Of a stretch of 64,000 bases of DNA, positions 1-9,539 are shown piece after piece. Source of the stretch: Phycisphaerales bacterium (GTDB taxonomy: Bacteria > Planctomycetota > Phycisphaerae > UBA1845 > Fen-1342); contig JADJXS010000001.1 of assembly GCA_016710275.1 (NCBI GenBank), positions 992,001 to 1,056,000 on the forward strand, in the 5' to 3' direction. The notes beneath the pieces were generated by a model, which did not search any database, was not told where the DNA came from, and saw only the letters and a program-made list of their open reading frames with translations. A program made the position numbers and the translations under genes. Position 1 is the stretch's first letter, and each line of letters opens with the position of its first letter.

Positions 1-113
1 ACGGACTTCAGGTTGCGGAACAGCTTCCACTGGAAGCCACCGCGACGGACTCCAATCGGCGCTATCTGCAAACCAAGAAGGAAAAGCTCGGTCACACGCT
101 GCGCAATGTATAG
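1..113 (+). CDS. ribA: GTP cyclohydrolase II / RibBA, C-terminal end only
   Basis: Only the last 36 codons are in the window, read from base 3 to a TAG at 111-113. The end contains NRRYLQTKKEKLGH, which matches the highly conserved C-terminal signature of GTP cyclohydrolase II (typically NxxYLxTKxxKLGH). That enzyme opens the GTP imidazole ring in the first step of riboflavin synthesis. In many bacteria it is fused behind 3,4-dihydroxy-2-butanone-4-phosphate synthase as RibBA; the visible part cannot tell RibA from RibBA. The gene is truncated by the window edge, not broken. Confidence 0.8.
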   Translation, partial: GLQVAEQLPLEATATDSNRRYLQTKKEKLGHTLRNV

Positions 114-430
114 CGCGGGAATCCGGGGCCGTTCCGTCGCGAATTTCGTGCGTTGACGCCGAGATAGCCGGGCTTGATCCTGCCCGCAGCGGGTGGCCCG
201 CAAGCGCTCCCGATCGCGCATTGTGTGGCCCGGCTCGCTCATGGGTCGCGGACAGTTTGCGCGCGGCCCGGCTTGACAGCGGGGCGGTTCCTACTAACAG
301 TTGATGGCGGGGATCAGCCGGTAACGTTGGGGAAGATCGACCCGGCGCGCCGATGAAGCATTGCGCCGGGCGGCGGTGAATCCGACCGCAGAAGCGTTGT
401 AACAGCAATGTCAGCAAAGATTTAGAGGCT
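114..430. other. Intergenic region between ribA and topA
   Basis: About 317 bases without a convincing gene. A 60-codon open frame at 174-356 has no plausible ribosome binding site and no recognisable product, so I do not call it. I see no clear promoter; the topA promoter presumably lies here. A possible AGAGG ribosome binding site at 424-428 serves topA. Confidence 0.5.
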
Positions 431-433
431 GTG

Positions 434-3400
434 ATGGCGAAGACGAAGGCGGGCGGACGAAAACTGGTGATTGTCGAATCGCCGGCCAAGGCCAAGACAA
501 TCAACAAGTATCTCGGCGACGATTTCGTCGTGAAGGCGTCCATGGGGCATGTTCGCGACCTGCCTCAGCGGGACTTCGGGATCAACATAAGCGAAGGATT
601 CAGACCGACTTACGCGATTCTGCCCAGCCGCCTCAAAGTCATCACCGAGCTGCGCAAGCTGGCCTCAGCCGCCGACGAAATCTATCTGGCGACCGACCGT
701 GACCGCGAAGGCGAGGCCATCGCCTGGCACCTGGTTGAGGCGCTGAATCTCCCGGAAGAGAAGATCCGCCGCGTCATCTTCAACGAGATCACACGAACGG
801 CGATTGCCGCCGCGTTTGACCATCCTCATCAGCTGGAGCTGGACCGCGTCAATGCCCAGCAGGCGCGGCGTATCCTCGATCGCATCGTCGGCTATGAGCT
901 GTCGCCGCTGCTCTGGCGGAAGATCGCCAAGGGGCTGTCCGCCGGGCGGGTGCAATCCGTCGCGGTGCGGCTGATCGTGGAGCGCGAGCGGGAAATCCGC
1001 GCGTTTGTGCCGGAAGAGAGCTGGCAGATCGTCGCCGACTTCAGCGCGGACGCCGCAGCCGCGGGGCGCCTCTCTGCGGATTGGCTGGCGCGGGTCGCCA
1101 AATCTCCGACGCAGAAGGAGCAGTTGGAGTGGCTGCGGCAGCACGACTCCTTCCGCACCGAGCTGGCCGAGGTCAACGGCGCGAAGTTCGCCGCCCGCGA
1201 CGCGGCCGCCGCGCGCAACGCGCTGGAAGCGCTGGGCTGGAGAGTGGAGCGCGAAGCGCGTCGCCCCTTCGATGAATATCGCCGGCTGAACCTGGAGCAG
1301 GTCGAGCTGCACATCGCCCCGATTCCGGGAAGCGAGCCGAACTGCCGGATCGCCGATCTTGCGACCAAGCGCACCACAACGCGCCCTTCGGCGCCGTTCA
1401 CGACGGCGGCGTTGCAGCAGCAGGCCAGCACGCAGTTGCGGTTCAGCGCGTCGCGCACGATGCGCGTCGCGCAGGGGTTGTATGAAGGCGTGGATCTTTC
1501 GGGCGAGGGGCCGATCGGTCTGATCACCTACATGCGTACGGACTCGACGAATCTCTCCAATGAGGCGATCGACGCCGCCCGGCGGTTTATCCGCGGTGAG
1601 TATGGCGACCGCTATCTTCCCGAAGCGCCGGTTTTCTATGGGAAGCGCCAGGCTCGTGCGCAGGAAGCCCACGAAGCGATTCGCCCGACTGATCCCTTTC
1701 GCACGCCCGACAGCCTGCGCGGGAAGCTTTCCGACGAGCAGTTGCGGCTTTATGACCTGATCTGGCGGCGGTTCGTCTCCTGCCAGATGCCCCCGGCGCA
1801 ATGGGATTCCACGTCGGTGACGGTCGAAGCGGCTTCGACCGGCGGCTCATCGTCTCAGGTGGCGAAGTTCACCGGCAGCGGGCGCAAGCTCGTGTTTGAC
1901 GGATTCATGCGCGTGGCGGGCGTCACCAGTGACGACGCGCTGCTGCCGCCGCTCGAGACCGGCCGGCCGGTCGGCCTGCTGGCGCTGATTCCGCGTCAAC
2001 AGTACACGTCGCCGCCGGCGCGCTACACGGAAGCCTCGCTGGTCAAGATGCTCGAAGCCGAGGGCATCGGCCGCCCCAGCACCTACGCCAGCATCATCGA
2101 CACCATCACGGATCGCGGCTACGTCGAGCTGGAGGACCGCAAGTTCTTCCCGACGGCGCTGGGCGAACTGGTGACGGAAAAGCTGGTCGCGCACTTCCCC
2201 CGGATCATGGACATCAAGTTCACCTCGCACATGGAGGAGGAGCTGGACAAGATCGAGGAAGCGCATCTCGACTGGGTGCAGGTGCTGCACGAGTTCTACG
2301 ATCCATTCCACGAGTTGCTGACCCGCGCCGCGACCGAGATGGACACGGCCCGCGCCGAGCCTTCCTCCGTCAAGTGCCCGGCCTGCAACGCGGACATGGT
2401 CTATCGCTGGAGCAAGACCGGGCGCTTCCTGGCCTGCACCGCCTATCCGGCCTGCAAGTCCACGCTGAACGTGGATCGCGACGGCAGCCCGCAGATTCCG
2501 AAGGTCAGCGAACACCCCTGCGAGGCCTGCGGCAAGCCGATGGTGATGCGCCGCAGCAAGACCGGCGTCTTCCTCGGTTGCACCGGCTATCCCGATTGCC
2601 GGACCACCGTCGAGTGCACCGAGCAGGGCGAGCCGAAGCGCCTCGTCACCGAGGAGGAGCTGAAGCGCCCCTGTGAAGCCTGCGGAGAAGGCTCGCTGGT
2701 CGTGAAGCGCAAGGGCCGCCGCGCGTTTCTCGGCTGTGATCGCTTCCCTCAATGCAAGCAGATCGAAAACATGCCCGACGACGTGCGGCTGGAGCGAAAG
2801 CCCTCCGCGCCGCCGGAACAGGCCGGGATCAACTGTGACAAGTGCCGACGGCCGATGGTGCTGCGCTCCGGCAAGCGCGGCAAGTTCATCGCCTGCTCGG
2901 GTTTTCCCAAGTGCCGCAACGCCAAGCCGATTGAGAAGCTCGAAGAGCTGCGCGCGTTGGCCGCTGCGGCCGGTGCGACAAATGGTGCGGGCGGCACAGC
3001 GGCATCAGAGGGCGGGTACGGCGAGGGTGCGCAGCATGAGGGCGATGCCGCAACCGGCGGCGCATCCCGCAAGGCCGGCGCCGGCAGGGGCGCCGCAGCC
3101 GGCGGGAAGGGCGCCGGCAAGTCCGTTACCGGCGCGTCAGCCGAGCCGCCGCCCGGCTTTGCGATGACGCGCACCGGCCGGCCGGTGGTCGAGGTCATGC
3201 CCGAGGAGGGCGGCCTGGCCTGCCCGGAGTGCGGCGAGCCGATGGATCTGAAGCGCGGACGGTTCGGCCCGTTCTACTCCTGCACCGGCTTCCCGCGTTG
3301 CAAGTTTGTCGCCAACCTGCGCGGAGAGGCGAAGAAGCGCGCCGAGGAGCTGATGCCGCCCCCGGATCGCCCCAAGCCGGAGCCTTCCGGCGTGATGTGC

Positions 3401-3526
3401 GACGAATGCGGCAAGGAAATGCTGATCCGCGTCGGCCGTCGCGGAAAATTCCTGGGCTGCAGCGGCTATCCCAAGTGCAAGACGACGCGCGAGATGCCGG
3501 CAGAGGTCGGCGCCGGCCGCGGCTGA
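434..3526 (+). CDS. topA: DNA topoisomerase I with six C-terminal zinc ribbons
   Basis: Type IA topoisomerase, which relaxes negative supercoils by nicking one strand through a 5'-phosphotyrosine. The N-terminal TOPRIM domain starts at LVIVESPAKAK (about residue 11), with the acidic DRDREGEAIAW motif near residue 89. The catalytic tyrosine is in GLITYMRTDSTNLS near residue 366. The C-terminal third has six four-cysteine zinc ribbons starting near residues 647, 696, 746, 801, 930 and 989. A Gly/Ala-rich linker of about 100 residues separates the fourth from the fifth. At 1030 aa it is longer than typical enzymes of 770-970 aa because of these extra ribbons. I chose ATG 434 because AGAGG lies 5 nt upstream; an in-frame GTG at 431 is the alternative. 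It is a monocistronic-looking gene converging on a minus-strand sigma factor. Confidence 0.97.
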   Translation: MAKTKAGGRKLVIVESPAKAKTINKYLGDDFVVKASMGHVRDLPQRDFGINISEGFRPTYAILPSRLKVITELRKLASAADEIYLATDRDREGEAIAWHLVEALNLPEEKIRRVIFNEITRTAIAAAFDHPHQLELDRVNAQQARRILDRIVGYELSPLLWRKIAKGLSAGRVQSVAVRLIVEREREIRAFVPEESWQIVADFSADAAAAGRLSADWLARVAKSPTQKEQLEWLRQHDSFRTELAEVNGAKFAARDAAAARNALEALGWRVEREARRPFDEYRRLNLEQVELHIAPIPGSEPNCRIADLATKRTTTRPSAPFTTAALQQQASTQLRFSASRTMRVAQGLYEGVDLSGEGPIGLITYMRTDSTNLSNEAIDAARRFIRGEYGDRYLPEAPVFYGKRQARAQEAHEAIRPTDPFRTPDSLRGKLSDEQLRLYDLIWRRFVSCQMPPAQWDSTSVTVEAASTGGSSSQVAKFTGSGRKLVFDGFMRVAGVTSDDALLPPLETGRPVGLLALIPRQQYTSPPARYTEASLVKMLEAEGIGRPSTYASIIDTITDRGYVELEDRKFFPTALGELVTEKLVAHFPRIMDIKFTSHMEEELDKIEEAHLDWVQVLHEFYDPFHELLTRAATEMDTARAEPSSVKCPACNADMVYRWSKTGRFLACTAYPACKSTLNVDRDGSPQIPKVSEHPCEACGKPMVMRRSKTGVFLGCTGYPDCRTTVECTEQGEPKRLVTEEELKRPCEACGEGSLVVKRKGRRAFLGCDRFPQCKQIENMPDDVRLERKPSAPPEQAGINCDKCRRPMVLRSGKRGKFIACSGFPKCRNAKPIEKLEELRALAAAAGATNGAGGTAASEGGYGEGAQHEGDAATGGASRKAGAGRGAAAGGKGAGKSVTGASAEPPPGFAMTRTGRPVVEVMPEEGGLACPECGEPMDLKRGRFGPFYSCTGFPRCKFVANLRGEAKKRAEELMPPPDRPKPEPSGVMCDECGKEMLIRVGRRGKFLGCSGYPKCKTTREMPAEVGAGRG

Positions 3527-3707
3527 CCGCGGCGCCCCGCGTTACTCCATCGCATCGCAATCGTGGCAGCTTTCCGGCGTCGGCGCGCTGCGAGCGCCCG
3601 TCCCGGCACATCATCGGCACGCGCGCCGCGACTCCGTTGACACGGCAGTCGCACACCCGTCGGGGCACGGCGTACGCGGTAGCGGCTGGCGCTTGCCGCG
3701 CTTCCGA

Positions 3708-4358
3708 TCATCCCCCCGCCTGCGTCTCTTCCATTCCTCCCAGCGCGTCGCGAAGCACCTCCATCGCCTTGGACAGCCGGGCCTTGGTTCCGGCCAGCCC
3801 CAGCCCGATCGCCTCGGAAATCTCCTCGCGCGAGAGGTTCTGGAAGTAGCGCATCACGACCACCGCCCGGAGTTCCTCATCCAGCCCTGAGAGCGCCGCC
3901 AGCACCCGTTCCGCCCGGTCGCGCTTCAGCGCCTTGCCCGCCGGCGTTGTCAGCGGGTCCACCGCGCTCTCCAGGCTCCGCTGGGCGGCGCGCCGGTCAT
4001 AGGCCAGTGCGCCGGCCGATGGCTTTCGACGCCGAATCGCGTCGATGCAGCGGTTTCGACAAAGCTGGTAGAGCCACCCGCGAACGCTGGCCGTCGGCAG
4101 GCTTTCGGCCGATAGCCCGCAGCAGGCCGCGAACACATCCTGCACCACGTCCTCGGCCTGCGCCTCATCCCCGAGCATCCGCCGGCAGAACAGCCGCAAC
4201 TCGTCGCCGTGGCGCCGCGCCAGCCCGGCCACCGCTTCCGCATCCCCGTCGCGCAGCCGCTGCACCAGGGCCAGATCATCGCGCCCAAGCTGTGACGCGG
4301 TCAGGTCCGGTTCACCCGGCCCCGGATTCGCGCTCGGATCGTCGTCGGCGGATGGCAT
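3708..4358 (-). CDS. ECF-type RNA polymerase sigma factor
   Basis: 216-residue sigma-70 family protein of the ECF class. Region 2 is seen in ALVQRLRDGDAEAVAGLARR through DEAQAEDVVQDVFAA and RGWLYQLCRNRCIDAIRRR. Region 4 is seen in ALSGLDEELRAVVVMRYFQN followed by LSREEISEAIGLGLAGTKAR, a helix-turn-helix that would bind the -35 element. The start at 4358 is favoured because GGAGAG lies 5 nt upstream; the frame remains open upstream to 4430 without a better site. No anti-sigma gene is adjacent, so its control is not visible. It converges on topA. Regions 2 and 4 are clear, but its regulon cannot be deduced. Confidence 0.88.
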   Translation of the reverse strand: MPSADDDPSANPGPGEPDLTASQLGRDDLALVQRLRDGDAEAVAGLARRHGDELRLFCRRMLGDEAQAEDVVQDVFAACCGLSAESLPTASVRGWLYQLCRNRCIDAIRRRKPSAGALAYDRRAAQRSLESAVDPLTTPAGKALKRDRAERVLAALSGLDEELRAVVVMRYFQNLSREEISEAIGLGLAGTKARLSKAMEVLRDALGGMEETQAGG

Positions 4359-4474
4359 GGATGCTCTCCGAAGTGACGCGCGCATTGTACTGCCCGCGGT
4401 GCCGTGTCCGGTCCGGCTGTGCGGTCGCAATTCCCCGGCTGCGCGCCGCCGGTCGTCTCCGCCTTTCCCCCGGC

Positions 4475-4503
4475 TTGTTCACTCCCGCCCCGGCTTCTAT
4501 GAT
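4475..4503 (+). promoter_or_regulatory. Sigma-70-like promoter for the pseudopilin gene at 4587
   Basis: TTGTTC at 4475-4480 and TATGAT at 4498-4503 are separated by 17 nt. Transcription would begin near 4510, leaving a leader of about 77 nt before the ATG at 4587. The position and spacing fit a housekeeping promoter in otherwise very GC-rich DNA. Confidence 0.6.
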
Positions 4504-4586
4504 TGAGAGGCAGTGAAGCGTGCGCTCACCCAGCGCGAATTCGCGTTGTCGGGTCGGCATCACGCCCCCATCCACGCGAGGAAAAC

Positions 4587-5639
4587 ATGTTCACCCGCAG
4601 ACCTCCCGCGTTCACGCTGATCGAGCTGCTCGTCGTCGTTGCGATCATCGCGCTGTTGATCTCGATCCTGTTGCCGGCGCTGAGCGAGGCGCGCGAGCAG
4701 GCCCGCCGGGCCAAGTCGCAGGCCAACCTGCACGGCCAGGGCGTGGCGGTCGCCGCGTGTCAATCCGAGAACAACGGCTTCGGTCCCGGTTGGGACGACG
4801 GCGAGCCGGGCGCACCCGCCGGCACGCAGCCCTTCATGCTCACCTGGGTCGATGTTCTCTTCGACAACGGCTACCTGAGCGATCCCAAGGCCGGGGTGTG
4901 TCCCAGCGATCAGCGCCCCGATTCCCCGATGCAGAAACGCGGGCAGGGCGGCGTCTCCGGCTGGGCCAACCAGTACCGCTTCGTCGAGAATTTCGGCGTC
5001 AACGAGTCGCCGAAGTTCGGCACGCGCACCAGCTACGGCCTCAGCCAGATCATGCACTACCAATTCCCCAAGGACATGCACGGCGACGCCGCCCGCCAGG
5101 TTTATGCCGCCGACGGCTGGTGGTCCTGGATCGGTTCGGTGAACGCCGCCTGGGTCATGGCGCCGCGCGTCCTGGGCTATCAGCCCGACATCGTGCAGTT
5201 CATCAACCCCGTCGCCGGCATGGTCGGCTGGCGTCACGGCAAGACATTCGGGGCGAATTTCCTCTATCGCGACGGCCACGTCGCGGTGGTCACGCCGCGC
5301 CCACCGCGTAATCAGAACGACCTGTACTTCGAAACCGTCAATACGACACAGACGTTCCTCTGGCGACCCGGCGAGAGCGGCGTTCGCGACAAGGTTGAGC
5401 CGTGGGGGTTCGGCACCTACGAGCGCCAAAACACCTCGGACATCGCCGAATGGCGCGATCCAAGCTCGCCGTGGAACAAGCCGCCCGGCCGGCGACTGAT
5501 GGAAAACCCCGGCATCGGAAAGCTGCTCGGGCCGGACCACTGGCACCCCTACGCATTCCCGGATGAGCTTAGCCCGGCCTGGAAGACCAACAACAACGCA
5601 TGGCGGAAGCTCCCGAATCGCTCGGCCCAGCGCCAGTAA
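4587..5639 (+). CDS. Type IV pseudopilin-like secreted protein (planctomycete H-x-DG family)
   Basis: 350 aa. The N-terminus [20 protein letters not shown] after a short basic leader is a prepilin cleavage/methylation signal: a peptidase would cut before F and leave a hydrophobic pilin helix. The rest is a globular domain ending in a [16 protein letters not shown] segment, the histidine plus DG motif typical of the large planctomycete pseudopilin family (often annotated DUF1559 or prepilin-type). The start at 4587 follows GAGGA at 4578-4582; the frame is open further upstream but lacks a leader signal there. The gene lies 12 bp before a small zinc-ribbon protein and close to a GspE-type ATPase at 6236. 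Its exact role (pilus, secretion or surface structure) is unknown. Confidence 0.85.
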   Translation: MFTRRPPAFTLIELLVVVAIIALLISILLPALSEAREQARRAKSQANLHGQGVAVAACQSENNGFGPGWDDGEPGAPAGTQPFMLTWVDVLFDNGYLSDPKAGVCPSDQRPDSPMQKRGQGGVSGWANQYRFVENFGVNESPKFGTRTSYGLSQIMHYQFPKDMHGDAARQVYAADGWWSWIGSVNAAWVMAPRVLGYQPDIVQFINPVAGMVGWRHGKTFGANFLYRDGHVAVVTPRPPRNQNDLYFETVNTTQTFLWRPGESGVRDKVEPWGFGTYERQNTSDIAEWRDPSSPWNKPPGRRLMENPGIGKLLGPDHWHPYAFPDELSPAWKTNNNAWRKLPNRSAQRQ

Positions 5640-5651
5640 GGGGCCGAACGG

Positions 5652-6059
5652 ATGTCGAGAAACGTCGCGCTGGGTGTCTTTGCTCTGCTCGCGCTGGGAG
5701 TGGCGGCATTTCTGTTTTTCGGGCGCCAGGGTTCGAGCGGGGCGGATTTCGCCTCCCGCGTCATGATCAATGGCGCCTGCCTCGCCTGTAAGAGGGACGT
5801 TTCCGCCGAATTCAAGAGCCTCGACATCGCCCCCTATCCCTGTCCGCATTGTCGTCAGCCGGCCGTATTTCCGAAGTTCTTCTGCGTGACCTGCAGGCGG
5901 GTGTTCGTGCCCGTTCCGGACAGGTCCACCGGCCAGCCGCGCATCCCGCAGTCTCCGCGCTGCACCGCCTGCAAGAGCACCTACACACAGGGCTACTATC
6001 CCGGCCTTGAAATTCAGCAGCCCAAGGGCGAAGCGCCGCTGCCACCCTGGCCCAAATGA
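5652..6059 (+). CDS. Small membrane-anchored zinc-ribbon protein, function unknown
   Basis: 135 aa. A single N-terminal membrane segment (ALGVFALLALGVAAFLFFG) is followed by a cysteine-rich exported domain with four CxxC pairs: CLAC, CPHC, CVTC and CTAC. These could form two zinc ribbons. The gene starts 12 bp after the pseudopilin and precedes a GspE-like ATPase, so it may be cotranscribed with them. I do not recognise a named family. The C-terminus is proline-rich (PLPPWPK). Confidence 0.7.
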   Translation: MSRNVALGVFALLALGVAAFLFFGRQGSSGADFASRVMINGACLACKRDVSAEFKSLDIAPYPCPHCRQPAVFPKFFCVTCRRVFVPVPDRSTGQPRIPQSPRCTACKSTYTQGYYPGLEIQQPKGEAPLPPWPK

Positions 6060-6235
6060 GCAGACCTGCGCTGCGGCGGCTGGAATGGCTCATTGAGTGG
6101 GCACACGTCGTCCGATAACGACAATTGGCCGGCTGCAATCTCCAACCGCGGCGCGTGTATAAGCTCGGTCCGGGCGATCCGCGACGTTTGGTCGGGATCG
6201 TTTTCGGCATCGTTCAATTCCGAGGGATCGGTTGC

Positions 6236-7915
6236 ATGACGATCAGTGAAGCGCTTGTCGATCGCGGGTTGGTCTCCAGTGAGCAGTTGGAGGGGGCGCT
6301 GAGCGGCCGCAGTTCGCCGAGTGAGCGGATCGAGCATGTCCTGATCCGCAGCGGCGCGCTGCGCGAGCGCGACCTGTTGAAGGTGTACAGCGATCTGTTC
6401 ATGGTGCCGGTGGCGGAATTGTCCGAGGGGGACGTCGATCCGGACCTGCTCAAGCTCGTTCCCAGCCGGCTGGTGCATCGCTACGGCCTGATCCCCGTTC
6501 GCCGCAACGGCCGCGGCATTGTTGTGGCGATCAGCGACCCGCTGAACGTGTACGCGCTGGACGAGGTTCGGACCTGCATCAATATCCCGGTCGAGCCGGT
6601 GCTGGCGACGCGCTCCGAAATCAACAAGCTCATCAAGGCCTTCTACGGCGTCGGCGGCGACGTGCTGGAGGAGATGGTCCTCGAGAGCGATGACGTCACC
6701 GTCATCGATGAGATGCGGCTCGAGTCGACCGATCTTGACGTGCAGATGGCGCAGGATTCCTCCGTCATCAAGCTCGTCAACGAGATTCTGAAGGAGGCGA
6801 TTGACCAGCGCGCCAGCGACATTCACTTCGAGCCGTTCGAACACGACCTGGCGGTGCGCTACCGCGTCGACGGCGTCCTTCGAAATGCGAACGTCCCGCC
6901 CGAGATCCGGCGCTTCCAGAACGCCGTCATCAGCCGCATCAAGATCCTCAGCCAGCTCAATATCGCCGAGAAGCGCCTGCCGCAGGACGGCGGCTTCAAG
7001 ATCAAGATGCAGGCCCGCGAGATCGATCTGCGTGTCAGCATCATTCCCATGGCATTCGGCGAGGGCATGGTGCTGCGCATTCTCGACAAGACCGCGGTCA
7101 AGCTGTCGCTGCCGAAGTTGGGCATGGAGGGCGATACGTATGCGTCCTTCCAGGAGGTCATCAACCGCCCGCACGGCATCATCCTGGTCACCGGCCCGAC
7201 CGGCAGCGGCAAGACCACCACGCTGTATGCCGCGCTGGCCGAGATCGTCAGTCCCGAGTTGAAGATCCTGACGATCGAGGATCCGATCGAGTACTACCTG
7301 GAGGGCGTCAACCAGGTGCAGGTGCTGCCCAAGATCGGCCTCACCTTCGCGCGCGCCCTGCGCAGCTTCCTGCGACACGACCCCGATGTGATCCTCGTCG
7401 GCGAAATTCGCGACAAGGAAACCGCCGAAGTCGCGATCAACGCCTCGCTGACCGGCCACCTGGTCTTCAGCACGCTGCACACCAACGACGCCGTTTCCGC
7501 GGCGACGCGCCTGATGGACATGGGCGTCGAACCGTTCCTGATCTCCAGCTCGGTCGAGGCGGTGATGGCGCAGCGCCTGGTGCGGACTATCTGCAAACAC
7601 TGCCGCGAGAGTTATGTCCCGGAGGACGTGCGGGGGCTGCCGAAGGATTTTGAGTACAAGGCGGGTGACAAGCTCGCCCGCGGGCGCGGCTGCCGCGAGT
7701 GTCACAACACCGGCTATGCGGGCCGCCGGGCGATCTACGAGCTGCTCTCGCTCAACGACGAGCTGCGCGAGCTGATCGTGCAGCGCGCCTCCGCATCGCA
7801 ACTGCTGCCCGCGGCGCGCCGCAACGGCCTGCGCCTGCTTCGCGAGGACGGCTGGGCGATGGTCCGCGCCGGCCACACCACGCCCGAGGAGGTCGTGCGG
7901 GCGACCAAGCTCTAA
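6236..7915 (+). CDS. gspE: GspE/PilB-family secretion/pilus assembly ATPase
   Basis: 559 aa, a usual length for GspE/PilB. The N-terminal MshEN-like domain (MTISEALVDRGLVSSEQLEG) is followed by the N2 domain (ASDIHFEPFEHDLAVRYRVD) and the RecA-like domain. That domain has Walker A GPTGSGKTTT near residue 320, an Asp box EDPIEYYLEG, Walker B DPDVILVGEIRDKETAE and a His box STLHTNDA. A CxxC zinc module (CKHC...CREC) near the C-terminus is typical of the extension ATPases. It would power a type II secretion or type IV pilus machine and plausibly serves the pseudopilins in this window. The start at ATG 6236 follows GAGGG at 6222-6226. No secretin, GspF or prepilin peptidase lies in the window, so PilB and GspE cannot be separated by context. 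Confidence 0.93.
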   Translation: MTISEALVDRGLVSSEQLEGALSGRSSPSERIEHVLIRSGALRERDLLKVYSDLFMVPVAELSEGDVDPDLLKLVPSRLVHRYGLIPVRRNGRGIVVAISDPLNVYALDEVRTCINIPVEPVLATRSEINKLIKAFYGVGGDVLEEMVLESDDVTVIDEMRLESTDLDVQMAQDSSVIKLVNEILKEAIDQRASDIHFEPFEHDLAVRYRVDGVLRNANVPPEIRRFQNAVISRIKILSQLNIAEKRLPQDGGFKIKMQAREIDLRVSIIPMAFGEGMVLRILDKTAVKLSLPKLGMEGDTYASFQEVINRPHGIILVTGPTGSGKTTTLYAALAEIVSPELKILTIEDPIEYYLEGVNQVQVLPKIGLTFARALRSFLRHDPDVILVGEIRDKETAEVAINASLTGHLVFSTLHTNDAVSAATRLMDMGVEPFLISSSVEAVMAQRLVRTICKHCRESYVPEDVRGLPKDFEYKAGDKLARGRGCRECHNTGYAGRRAIYELLSLNDELRELIVQRASASQLLPAARRNGLRLLREDGWAMVRAGHTTPEEVVRATKL

Positions 7916-8124
7916 CCCGACGCCGCGAGAATTCAGCCTCGTGTGCGGTCGCACTTGCCAGCGCCCCGGCCGCGGCCGATGACACAGCCGGGTCGCCTCA
8001 TCCCCCGGAACCCGCGTCGATTATCCTGTTCCCCGGAATCCGCTCGGCTCCCCGACTCGATCGCAGGCCCGCACCGGGCCGGCGCGTCGTCGCATGAGCG
8101 GCGGATGAGGTGCAGCAACCGCCC

Positions 8125-9423
8125 ATGACCGCTCCGCCGGTCGTCGACGCCGCCTTGCGCCGCGACCTTCGCTTCGTGATGGTCGACGGCGTGATGTGGA
8201 GCCTCATGGTCGGGGTGGGGGAGTTCTGCTTCGCGCTGTTCGTCCTGACGGTCACCGGCAGCGAGGTCGCCAGCGGGCTGGCCGTCTCGGTGCCGGTGCT
8301 GATCGGGGCGGTGCTGCAACTGGCGTCGCCGGCGGGTGTCCGCGCCCTGGGTTCGCAGAAGCGCTGGGTCGTCCTGTGCGTGTTCATGCAGACGCTGGCG
8401 TTTCTGCCGATGGTCGCAGTCGCCCTGGCCTATCCCACCCGTCCGGAGGCCGGTGAGGTCCGCGCCTGGCTGGTGCCGGTGCTGTTCAGCATCGCCGCGC
8501 TTTACTGGGCCGGCGGGATGGCCGCCGGCGGCGCGTGGTTCACCTGGATGAGCAGCACGGTCCCGGCCGCCATGCGCACCCGCTATTTCGCCACGCGCAC
8601 GCGCTGGGCGCAGCTCGGGGCGCTCACCAGCTTCGTGCTGGCGGGGGTCTATCTGCAGGGCGTGGCGCAGGGTGGGCGGAACGTGGCGGCCTTCGCCGTG
8701 CTCTTTGCCGCCGCGTTCGTCTTTCGAGCGATCTCGACCGGGCTGCTGATCGGCACGCGCGAGTCCACGCCGGTGCCCGCCAACGTGCGGGTGGTTCCCA
8801 TCGGCGAGTGGCTGCGCCGCCTGGTTAGCCGCACCGGCGGCCTGCAGCTCGTGCAGTGCGTGCTGGCGATGCAGTTCACTTCGATGATCGCCGGTCCATA
8901 CTTCACGGCGTTCATCAAGCGCGAGCTGCACGGCTCGGACGCCGAATGGATGATGCTCAACGGCACGACGCTGCTGTTCAAGATTCTCTCGACGCCGTTG
9001 TGGGGCTGGGTGGCGACGCGCTACGGCGCGCGGCTCGTGTTTCTGTGCGCCGGCATCGGCATCGCCCCGCTGGCGGTGTTGTGGGTCGTGCACCAGAACT
9101 TCGTGTACCTGCTGGTGGTGCAGATGGCCTCCGGGCTGGCCTGGGGGGCATGGGAACTGGCGGTCGTGCTGCTGACGTTCGAGACGCTGCGCGAGCACGA
9201 ACGCACCAGCATCCTGACCACGCAGAACCTGTTCAACGCTGTGGCGATGGTGGTCGGCTCCGCACTGGGCGGGTTCATGCTGTACGTCGCCGGCAATTCG
9301 TTTCAGGCCTACATGATCGTCTACACCGTCTCGTCGATTGCGCGGCTGGCGGTCATTCCGCTGATCTGGCACCTGTACCGCCGGCGGCCACCACCCGAGC
9401 CGGCCGCCGCCGTTCGCGGCTGA
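8125..9423 (+). CDS. MFS-type membrane transporter
   Basis: About 432 aa with roughly twelve hydrophobic segments spread over the whole length and a basic C-terminus (WHLYRRR). The topology and size fit a major facilitator superfamily permease, and the loop SSTVPAAMRTRYFATRTR resembles the conserved cytoplasmic loops of MFS proteins. The substrate cannot be read from the sequence. Starts at GTG 8110 or ATG 8125 are both possible; I give the ATG. It is flanked by a GspE-like gene and a dockerin-tailed secreted protein, neither of which suggests a substrate. Confidence 0.7.
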   Translation: MTAPPVVDAALRRDLRFVMVDGVMWSLMVGVGEFCFALFVLTVTGSEVASGLAVSVPVLIGAVLQLASPAGVRALGSQKRWVVLCVFMQTLAFLPMVAVALAYPTRPEAGEVRAWLVPVLFSIAALYWAGGMAAGGAWFTWMSSTVPAAMRTRYFATRTRWAQLGALTSFVLAGVYLQGVAQGGRNVAAFAVLFAAAFVFRAISTGLLIGTRESTPVPANVRVVPIGEWLRRLVSRTGGLQLVQCVLAMQFTSMIAGPYFTAFIKRELHGSDAEWMMLNGTTLLFKILSTPLWGWVATRYGARLVFLCAGIGIAPLAVLWVVHQNFVYLLVVQMASGLAWGAWELAVVLLTFETLREHERTSILTTQNLFNAVAMVVGSALGGFMLYVAGNSFQAYMIVYTVSSIARLAVIPLIWHLYRRRPPPEPAAAVRG

Positions 9424-9486
9424 TCGGCATCGCCCGCGGCATGCCGCCGCGGCCTGTCGCGGATTGTGCTGAAACGGCGGATTCTG

Positions 9487-9516
9487 TTGAATCAAGCGCG
9501 TCAAATCGCGTAGAAT
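9487..9516 (+). promoter_or_regulatory. Sigma-70-like promoter for the dockerin-tailed gene at 9540
   Basis: TTGAAT at 9487-9492 and TAGAAT at 9511-9516 with an 18-nt spacer. The predicted start near 9522 leaves a very short leader that still contains the CGGAGG ribosome binding site at 9526-9531. Confidence 0.55.
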
Positions 9517-9539
9517 TGCGGATCTCGGAGGTTTCGATC

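Noticed and set aside
174..356. 60-codon open frame before topA
   Set aside because: No ribosome binding site, no recognisable domain and arginine/proline-rich composition expected from non-coding GC-rich DNA.
6014..7954. Long minus-strand frame opposite the GspE-like gene
   Set aside because: The plus-strand frame has complete ATPase motifs; the opposite strand shows none.
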